From positions 1 to 5,254 of the forward strand of contig CALBTA010000582.1 of the NCBI GenBank assembly GCA_937967755.1: a stretch of 5,254 nucleotides of DNA. Reading direction: 5' to 3'. Origin of the DNA: an uncultured Planctomycetaceae bacterium. GTDB taxonomy: Bacteria; Planctomycetota; Planctomycetia; Pirellulales; Pirellulaceae. Numbering within the stretch: the first letter of the stretch is position 1; every line of letters starts with the position of its first letter. The notes below the pieces were generated by a model that saw only the letters and a program-made list of their open reading frames with translations, made no database searches and was not told where the DNA came from. Position numbers and translations under genes: made by a program. This document shows positions 1-5,254 of this stretch, piece after piece.

Positions 1-1303
1 CCGCCAGCGCGGTATCGTCCAGCGCGGCGTAGTCGCGGCTGGCGCTTTGCAGCACGGTGGTCAGTTCGATGCTCTTGGCCGGGCGTCCCTCTTCGTCCAC
101 GCCCCCGCCCACTTTCAACTGCCGGCTGAGCAAGTTTTTTAAGTAGCGGAACTCGAAATTCGGGTAATCCTGCACCAGCAGCACGCGGATGGTCTCGTCC
201 CGCACATCGACCACGCGCGGCTGCCAATTGTTCGCGTCGTTACTATCCCCTTCCAGGTCTTCGATCTCGACGACGTACTCGATTTCGCCCGGCACCTCGG
301 GGCGGTGGCGGAGGCGGCCGCTTTGGGTTTGGCCCTCTTCAGTCACGGTGATCGTCGTGGTGTCTAGCACGCGGCCCGACCGTTTCTCTTTCAGCCGCAC
401 TTCGACTTGCCGCCCGGCGAAGCCCGCGCCGCTGAGGCGAAAATCGATCGGCACGACGTCTCCGACGAAGGCGATCTCGTCGGCGGTGACGCTGGCGATC
501 CACAAATCTTTCTGCGGCTGATCGTTCCCCAGCCCGATGGTGAACAGCGGAACCACCTTCCGCCGGGCGACTTCGGCGGCGTCGGCAATGGTTTTGCCTT
601 CGGTGGTCACGCCATCGGTGAAGATGATGATCGCCGCCGTCGGCCGGCCGCGCTGCGCCGCGATCGCATCCAACAGGCATGCGCCCAAACGGCTATCGGG
701 GCGGTCGGCCGCGGCTTCGCGGATTGCCGTGGACAACGCGCTTTGGCCATCGCCCTCGGCCGCGCCGGTCAGCGGACGCACCGTGCCCGAGGCCAACAGG
801 TACTTCACATTGTAGCGCCGGTCGAGTTGCCCGAGCAGTTCGCCATCGCGCTGTAGCAGCAACGCCTTCGCCAGATTCAGCCGTGTCGCTTCGTCAAGAT
901 CGACCGCCTGCAAACGAGCGCGCATCGCGCTGACGACCGCCGCATCGTCATATGCATCGGGGTGGCTCATGCTGGCCGAATCGTCGAGGATCACGATCAA
1001 GTCGGGCAAGTCGGTTCGGTAAGGCCGAATCATCAGCCGGAAGGCCATGAAGACCACCAGCGCGATCAGCGAAACGCGGATCGCCGCCAGGCTGTATTTC
1101 CAAACCGAGCCGCGCGTCGTCTGTTCGCGTGAGTAAATGAACAGCACGAATACGGCCGCGCAAACCAACACGGCAATCGTCAACCAGGTCGCCCACGGGG
1201 TCCAATCGAGCTTTGATTCCCGCCCGCCGCCGGCAGACGATTCGCCCACGCCGAACAACAGTTCGACCAGGCGGACCGAAAAGCTATCTGCCAACAGGTT
1301 CAT
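1..1303 (-). CDS. Membrane-anchored VWA-domain protein with the start of a GATase-like domain, 3' end outside window
   Basis: The frame is open from the ATG at 1303 to the window edge, giving 434 residues with no stop, so the C-terminus is missing. Two hydrophobic segments (about residues 37-57 and 71-92) flank a short Arg/Lys-containing loop, predicting that the rest lies outside the cytoplasmic membrane. A VWA domain follows (about 101-260). Its metal site (MIDAS) reads DDSAS at 107-111, with Ser188 at the usual Thr position and TDG at 229-231. An insertion of about 70 residues separates the first two metal-site motifs. Residues 270-365 look like a beta-sandwich linker. From 371 a new alpha/beta domain begins (IRVLLVQDYPNFEFRYLKNLL), resembling the start of the class I GATase-like domain of large planctomycete VWA proteins; this assignment is from memory of the family. 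The start overlaps the stop of the upstream BatA-type gene (ATGA), indicating co-translation. Function is unknown; a structural or adaptor role with the MoxR ATPase is inferred. Confidence 0.9.
   Translation of the reverse strand, partial: MNLLADSFSVRLVELLFGVGESSAGGGRESKLDWTPWATWLTIAVLVCAAVFVLFIYSREQTTRGSVWKYSLAAIRVSLIALVVFMAFRLMIRPYRTDLPDLIVILDDSASMSHPDAYDDAAVVSAMRARLQAVDLDEATRLNLAKALLLQRDGELLGQLDRRYNVKYLLASGTVRPLTGAAEGDGQSALSTAIREAAADRPDSRLGACLLDAIAAQRGRPTAAIIIFTDGVTTEGKTIADAAEVARRKVVPLFTIGLGNDQPQKDLWIASVTADEIAFVGDVVPIDFRLSGAGFAGRQVEVRLKEKRSGRVLDTTTITVTEEGQTQSGRLRHRPEVPGEIEYVVEIEDLEGDSNDANNWQPRVVDVRDETIRVLLVQDYPNFEFRYLKNLLSRQLKVGGGVDEEGRPAKSIELTTVLQSASRDYAALDDTALA
1300..1303 (-). other. ATGA stop/start overlap coupling the two VWA genes
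   Basis: On the minus strand the ATG of the downstream VWA gene (1303-1301) shares bases with the TGA stop of the BatA-type gene (1302-1300). Only a weak purine stretch (GGAAA) lies upstream of this start. Such overlaps commonly allow terminating ribosomes to restart, so the two proteins are probably made in matched amounts. The coupling is inferred from the overlap alone. Confidence 0.85.
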
Positions 1304-3507
1304 ACTGAGCGGTTTCCAATCAGCCAGGCCAAGAAAGTTTCAGAGACCAACAACAGCAACACGCCGACTAGAAAGTATTGGTACAGGTACCATCGCGGGC
1401 CAGCGAGCGCCGCGGTCGAAACGTCGTCCCCGGCCGCTTCCAATTCGCGCTGCCAATTGGCCGGCAGCTCTTCCGCGCTGATGCGTGTCAGGTCGCTTTC
1501 GCGCGGGTCGAAGTTCGCGGCGTACAGTTCCGTTGCGGAAATCGGCTCGCCATATTCCGAACGGTAGATGCCGCTGCGGCCCGTGGCGGTGTAACTCCAC
1601 GCGCTCATCTCGCCGTCGAGTTCCAGCCGCACGCGCTCCGGCGGTGGTGATTCCGCGTCGCCTTCGTCCGCTGGCGGATGAACATTCAACGGGATGCCAA
1701 CCGCCGTGCTGTTGACCGAACCGGCCAGCGGCTGCCCGACGGTGATATTGCGGTTGGTAAATTTCCCCGCGGTGGCGGCGGCCAACATTTCATGCACCAA
1801 CGGCGGGAAGCTAGGCCAGGTCGAAAGCACCGTCCAGGGTGTCGGCGGGTTTGTCGCCCGGTCGAGCGAAATGTCCGAAGCGCTCGTGGCGACCAAAATA
1901 CAACGGCCCCGGCCGACCGGCTTTTCGACCACCGCCGGCGATCCGTCATCGAACCACAGGGCGATTTCGGCAGGTGAATCTTCGGCGACGTTCAGCTTCA
2001 CATATTTCCAGACCGGCGTGGTCAACAGCCCGGTTCTTTCGTGCCCGCGGAACGCATCGATGATCGGGTGCTTGTAATCGCGCGGGTCGAAGCGGTACTG
2101 CCCCGTGCTGGCGAATTCGCCAAGCGTCGCCGGCAGCAATTGCACGCCATCGTCGCCGTCGCTGGCCAGCGAACGGTTGTAACTTTCAGGAACGACCTGA
2201 TCGCCGAGGAACAGCACTACGCCGCCACCGCTTTCGGCATACTGGTAAAGCACGGCCGCTTCGTCGCGCCCGAAGCGCCCGACGTTGCAAAGGAAGACGC
2301 AGTCGTAGCTGGCCAACTCGCGTTCCAGCAGCGCGCTTTCGGTCGCCACTTCCGCGCGGATCGGTGACTCGCCCGATCGGGCTGGGGCGAGGGCCAGCGC
2401 CACATTGTCCGCCGCGCCGGGTCGGCCGCTGATGCACAGGACGTTCACCGCCTCGCGAACCGGCACGCTCAGTTGCCTGCGGTTGTCGACCGCTAGCGGA
2501 TCGTCGGGCAGTTGCACGCGCACGATCTGCTCACCGGGGCCGGCGAATTTATGGGTGAACGCGACGGACGCTTCATCGCCGGCGGCAATGTCGATGGTCT
2601 TCTCGCCCACCGGTCGATCGTTGACGAGCAACTGTACCGATTCGCTGGCCCGGTCGCCTGGCCCGAAGTTGCGAAGCTGCACGGCGATGACAACTTCCCG
2701 ACCGGCAACGACGTAAGCGTCGCGCAGTTGCAAGTTGGTGACCGCGGCGTTTTCGATGCCGTCGGTTCCCACGTCGAACAAGGTCGTCGGTGCGGCCTCC
2801 GCAATGCGACGAATGCGGGTGTCGACCTCGTCGCTGGTGACGCTCTGCCAGGTCGTTTGGCCCAGGTCGGTGAAGATGCAAACGCGGTGCGCGCTGATTC
2901 GCTTCTGCTTGTTGCGAACCTCTTGCAGAACCTTTTCCACCGTGGCGAGCGACGCCGACAAGTTCGCCCCGGCGTGCGGCATTTGCAACGCGGCGATCTC
3001 TCCCTTGACATCTTCCTGGTCGAACGCACCCTGGCCAACGATCACCTGCGGCGGCTCGCCCATGAGGACCAGCGTGAACGCGTCGCCGCGCGAAGCAGCG
3101 TCGACCACTTCGGCCGCCAGTTGTTGGGCACGGGCAAACCGAGTTGTGTCGCCTTCTACGGCCGCCATCGAGTAGGAACCGTCGATCAGCAGCAGCGTGT
3201 GCGTGCTGCCGCCGCCTCCGCCCGTCTGCCCGGCGCCGCCGCTGCTCCACATCAGGTCCATCCAAGCCAATGCCGCCAGCACCAGGATCATCGCCCGAAT
3301 TAGCAGCAGCAGCAATTGTTCGATGCGAATGCGGCGAGAGTTCTTCTTCATCGCCCGCAGCAAATACTCCATCGCCGCCCATTGCACTTCGCGGAATTGG
3401 CGGCGGTTGAGCAGATGAATCAACAACGGAATCGCAGCCGCAGCCGCCCACAAGCCCATCCAGAGTGAGCCGTAGAAGAGGGGGCCGAGTTGGAGAAAAG
3501 TTACCAT
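1300..3507 (-). CDS. BatA-type membrane protein: VWA domain plus GATase-like domain
   Basis: The protein has 735 residues. The N-terminus (about 9-87) matches the BatA N-terminal pattern: a hydrophobic helix ending in IPLLIHLLNRR, a basic loop rich in Arg and Lys (35-62), then a second membrane helix (64-87). The basic loop should be cytoplasmic, placing the following domains in the periplasm. A Gly-rich linker (89-101) leads to a VWA domain (103-250) with DGSYS at 109-113 and FTD at 212-214; the usual metal-site Thr appears to be Ala181. A beta-sandwich of CARDB type follows (253-345), then a GATase-like alpha/beta domain (354-545) without a visible GxCxG nucleophile elbow. A last membrane helix spans about 705-729. 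The ATG at 3507 was chosen because the BatA pattern begins right after it. An in-frame TTG at 3576 would add 23 residues but lies inside the intergenic hairpin. No clear Shine-Dalgarno site is seen. It probably partners the DUF58 and MoxR products; its substrate is unknown. Confidence 0.93.
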   Translation of the reverse strand: MVTFLQLGPLFYGSLWMGLWAAAAAIPLLIHLLNRRQFREVQWAAMEYLLRAMKKNSRRIRIEQLLLLLIRAMILVLAALAWMDLMWSSGGAGQTGGGGGSTHTLLLIDGSYSMAAVEGDTTRFARAQQLAAEVVDAASRGDAFTLVLMGEPPQVIVGQGAFDQEDVKGEIAALQMPHAGANLSASLATVEKVLQEVRNKQKRISAHRVCIFTDLGQTTWQSVTSDEVDTRIRRIAEAAPTTLFDVGTDGIENAAVTNLQLRDAYVVAGREVVIAVQLRNFGPGDRASESVQLLVNDRPVGEKTIDIAAGDEASVAFTHKFAGPGEQIVRVQLPDDPLAVDNRRQLSVPVREAVNVLCISGRPGAADNVALALAPARSGESPIRAEVATESALLERELASYDCVFLCNVGRFGRDEAAVLYQYAESGGGVVLFLGDQVVPESYNRSLASDGDDGVQLLPATLGEFASTGQYRFDPRDYKHPIIDAFRGHERTGLLTTPVWKYVKLNVAEDSPAEIALWFDDGSPAVVEKPVGRGRCILVATSASDISLDRATNPPTPWTVLSTWPSFPPLVHEMLAAATAGKFTNRNITVGQPLAGSVNSTAVGIPLNVHPPADEGDAESPPPERVRLELDGEMSAWSYTATGRSGIYRSEYGEPISATELYAANFDPRESDLTRISAEELPANWQRELEAAGDDVSTAALAGPRWYLYQYFLVGVLLLLVSETFLAWLIGNRSV

Positions 3508-3554
3508 CGGGAAACCAGAGTCGCACGTGTGCCCGAGAATGGAGGGGAATGAAA

Positions 3555-3620
3555 AATGACAAATGAACAATGACAAAACAATTTGCCACCTTTGTCATTT
3601 GTCATTTTGCATTTGTCATT
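3555..3620. repeat. AT-rich 9-mer array forming an imperfect inverted repeat
   Basis: The 9-mer AATGACAAA occurs at 3555-3563 and 3569-3577. Its reverse complement TTTGTCATT occurs at 3591-3599, 3598-3606 and 3612-3620. The two sets face each other. Bases 3555-3565 pair with 3610-3620 (11 bp) and 3569-3577 pair with 3591-3599 (9 bp), leaving a 13-base loop and an unequal internal loop. The element begins two bases after the DUF58 stop codon and fills most of the gap before the BatA-type gene. Its composition is far more AT-rich than the flanking coding sequence. On the transcribed strand the second arm runs into a short T-run (ATTTTTCATT), so weak termination, RNA processing or attenuation is possible. 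It could equally be a small dispersed intergenic repeat. The repeat is plainly visible; any role is inference. Confidence 0.8.
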
Positions 3621-3622
3621 CG

Positions 3623-4528
3623 TCACGAAACACTCGCCATTCTCCGCGCCAAAAAACTACTGATTACACTCCCCAGGCCCCCATCGGATCGCACCATCTG
3701 GTAATCCATCTGCTGGCCGCGGCAGCCGGTTTGTACCTGGCGGCGGAACGAGTTGAACTCTTCCAGGTAGGCCCGGCGGAGCGAGCGCGGGTCGGTCATC
3801 ACATCGGGCATCTCTTCCATGCCGTTGAATTTGGTCATCTGGCGGAACGGGAAGTCGAGTTCCGCCGGATCGAGTACGTGGAACACCACCGCATCGTGCC
3901 GGCGGTGCCGAAAATGTTTCAAGCCGGCCAGCATCGAGGGCACGTCGTCGAACATATCGCTGAGAATCAACACGACGCCCCGCTTGCTGAAGCGTTCGGC
4001 CAAATCGTGAAAGATCGGCCCGGTCGCGGTCTTCTGTTCCGACGTGACGTTCTCGAGAGTGTGCAATATCTGTTTCAGGTGCGTGGCGTTGCTGCCGGGG
4101 CGAACGAGCGCGCGGACTTCGGTATCAAACGTCGCCAGGCCCACGGCATCCTGGTGTTGCAACACCAGCCAGGCGAGCGACGCAGCGATGCACTGGGCGT
4201 ATTCCAACTTGCTCATCGGCGAGTCCGGCCCGCGGTACTGCATGCTCTCGCTGGTATCGAGCACGATGTAGCTGATCAGGTTCGTCTCGTCCTCGTACTG
4301 CTTCAGGTAAAACTTGTCCGTGCGGCCGAAGACCTTCCAGTCAACGTACCGCAAATCGTCGCCCGGCGTGTACTCGCGGTGTTCAGCAAATTCAATCGAA
4401 AACCCGTGATAAGGGCTGCGGTGTACACCCGAGACATACCCTTCCACAATCCGCCGGGCGCGCAACTCCAACCCATGCAGTTGGGCCAGCACATGCGGGT
4501 CAAGGAAGTTTTGGGGGCTGTCGGGCAT
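3623..4528 (-). CDS. DUF58 protein with VWA-like fold, soluble
   Basis: The protein has 301 residues and no membrane segment, so it is probably cytosolic. The DUF58 signature is clear at about 46-81: EFAEHREYTPGDDLRYVDWK followed by a Gly-Arg-Thr segment and LKQYEDE. A VWA-like fold follows, with DTSES at 91-95 as the metal-site DxSxS motif and LILSDMFDD at 187-195 supplying the later acidic position. The length is normal for the short, soluble DUF58 subgroup; other members carry N-terminal membrane helices. The ATG at 4528 lies 50 bases after the MoxR stop, and no strong Shine-Dalgarno sequence precedes it. DUF58 proteins are typically encoded next to MoxR ATPases and are thought to be their partners or adaptors; the biochemical role is not settled. 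The C-terminus (SSFLARRMASVS) ends two bases before the intergenic repeat. Confidence 0.95.
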   Translation of the reverse strand: MPDSPQNFLDPHVLAQLHGLELRARRIVEGYVSGVHRSPYHGFSIEFAEHREYTPGDDLRYVDWKVFGRTDKFYLKQYEDETNLISYIVLDTSESMQYRGPDSPMSKLEYAQCIAASLAWLVLQHQDAVGLATFDTEVRALVRPGSNATHLKQILHTLENVTSEQKTATGPIFHDLAERFSKRGVVLILSDMFDDVPSMLAGLKHFRHRRHDAVVFHVLDPAELDFPFRQMTKFNGMEEMPDVMTDPRSLRRAYLEEFNSFRRQVQTGCRGQQMDYQMVRSDGGLGSVISSFLARRMASVS

Positions 4529-4578
4529 TGCGATTGGTCGCGTATCCGTTGAGGCGCGTTTGAACGATGTTCATCTGA

Positions 4579-5254
4579 CTACGCCGACTTATACACTTCA
4601 TCCCCTTCATCACCCGCGGGTATCAACTTCGTCAAGCGCTGGATGATGTCGTCGGCGGTGATTCCTTCGGCGTCGGCGTTGAAGTTGGTTTTGATGCGGT
4701 GGCGCAGCACGGGCGCGGCGACGGCTCGGATGTCTTCGCTGCTCACATGGTAACGCCCGTTGAGAACGGCCCGAGCTTTCGCGCCCAGCACCAAATACTG
4801 GCTCGCCCGCGGGCCGGCGCCCCAGAGGACATACTCCTTGATGAAGTCGGGCGCGTCGGGTTCATCGCGGCGCGTGAGACGGGCAAATTGAATCGCGTAC
4901 CGGGCGACGTGGTCGGCGACGGGAACTTTGCGAACGATTTGGGCCAGCGTTGCGATCTGGTCGGCTGATAGAGTCGGCGTGATCTTCACATCCACGTCGG
5001 CGGTGGTTCGTTTGACAATCTGCAGCTCTTCTTCTTCGTCGGGATAGTCCACCATCACCATGAACATGAATCGGTCGAGTTGCGCTTCCGGCAGTGGGTA
5101 CGTTCCTTCCTGTTCGATCGGGTTTTGCGTCGCCAGCACGAAGAACGGTTCGGGCAGCGCGTGCCGCTCGCCGCCGACGGTCACCTGATGCTCCTGCATG
5201 GCTTCGAGGAGTGCGGCCTGCGTCTTGGGCGGCGTGCGGTTGATCTCATCAGCC
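4579..5254 (-). CDS. MoxR-family AAA+ ATPase, 5' end outside window
   Basis: The frame enters at the window edge and gives 224 complete residues before the TAG stop. It begins in the Walker B motif ([20 protein letters not shown]), where the Asp-Glu pair binds Mg-ATP and activates water. Sensor 1 follows as [12 protein letters not shown] (Asn at visible residue 44), then the LDRF segment with an arginine at residue 61, and the sensor 2 region [10 protein letters not shown] (Arg149) in the helical lid. These motifs and their order are diagnostic of MoxR ATPases. Walker A and the N-terminal part lie beyond the edge; family members usually have about 310-340 residues, so roughly 100 are missing. 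An internal ATG at 5199 is not the start, because the Walker B motif upstream is in frame. It is the first visible gene of the operon and probably drives ATP-dependent remodelling of a target through the VWA proteins encoded downstream. Confidence 0.95.
   Translation of the reverse strand, partial: ADEINRTPPKTQAALLEAMQEHQVTVGGERHALPEPFFVLATQNPIEQEGTYPLPEAQLDRFMFMVMVDYPDEEEELQIVKRTTADVDVKITPTLSADQIATLAQIVRKVPVADHVARYAIQFARLTRRDEPDAPDFIKEYVLWGAGPRASQYLVLGAKARAVLNGRYHVSSEDIRAVAAPVLRHRIKTNFNADAEGITADDIIQRLTKLIPAGDEGDEVYKSA

Noticed and set aside
3202..3246. Gly-rich, low-complexity run in the BatA-type gene, considered as a repeat or frameshift hotspot
   Set aside because: It translates as a plausible flexible linker between the second membrane helix and the VWA domain, and the frame continues intact on both sides.
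2512..3303. A 263-codon plus-strand open frame opposite the BatA-type gene
   Set aside because: The minus strand here encodes a recognisable VWA domain with metal-site motifs; the plus-strand product shows no domain pattern and is taken as a shadow.
3523..3532. Palindrome-like GCACGTGTGC just upstream of the BatA-type start
   Set aside because: Arms of four bases with a two-base centre are too short to support an operator call, and no promoter elements accompany it.
3541..3625. The hairpin after DUF58 as a standard intrinsic terminator
   Set aside because: The stems are AT-rich, interrupted by an unequal internal loop, and followed only by a short T-run; the next gene is in the same orientation and functionally linked, so full termination is unlikely.
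3563..4552. A 329-codon open frame on the plus strand opposite DUF58
   Set aside because: It lies wholly antisense to a gene with clear DUF58 motifs, its product matches no family I recognise, and long antisense frames are common in GC-rich coding sequence.
4561..4573. Inverted repeat TGAAC-GAT-GTTCA between MoxR and DUF58, resembling a GAAC...GTTC LexA box
   Set aside because: The spacer between GAAC and GTTC is three bases, whereas the Gram-positive-type LexA box has four, and the site sits between two genes of one operon with no visible promoter. A 5-bp palindrome is easily found by chance.

Overview
The window holds one four-gene operon read on the minus strand, cut at both edges. In transcription order it runs from right to left: a MoxR-family AAA+ ATPase (5' end outside the window), a soluble DUF58 protein, a membrane-anchored BatA-type protein with a von Willebrand factor A (VWA) domain, and a second membrane-anchored VWA protein (3' end outside the window). 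The MoxR-DUF58-BatA order is a well-known bacterial gene arrangement. The sequence is GC-rich, lacks clear Shine-Dalgarno sites, and encodes long VWA proteins carrying class I glutamine amidotransferase-like (GATase-like) domains. Together these suggest a planctomycete or a related lineage. That placement is an inference from gene architecture, not from a marker gene.

Layout: 4579-5254 encodes the C-terminal two thirds of the MoxR ATPase. A 50-base gap follows, then DUF58 (3623-4528). Next comes a 115-base gap holding an AT-rich array of 9-mers that forms an imperfect inverted repeat (3555-3620). The BatA-type gene (1300-3507) overlaps the last gene (1-1303) by the four bases ATGA. No promoter, RNA gene, CRISPR array, transposase or other mobile gene is visible. 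Coding sequence covers almost the whole window.

Likely joint function: MoxR ATPases act as chaperone-like remodelling machines and are usually paired with VWA-domain partners. DUF58 would be the cytosolic partner. The two membrane proteins each have a positively charged loop between their first two transmembrane segments, which by the positive-inside rule places their VWA and GATase-like domains outside the cytoplasmic membrane. The picture is a cytosolic ATPase and adaptor coupled to an envelope VWA pair. The substrate cannot be told from this sequence. The system belongs to recognised families. The points most worth a second look are the intergenic 9-mer hairpin, the changed metal-site residue in the BatA-type VWA domain, and the two neighbouring VWA/GATase-like proteins.
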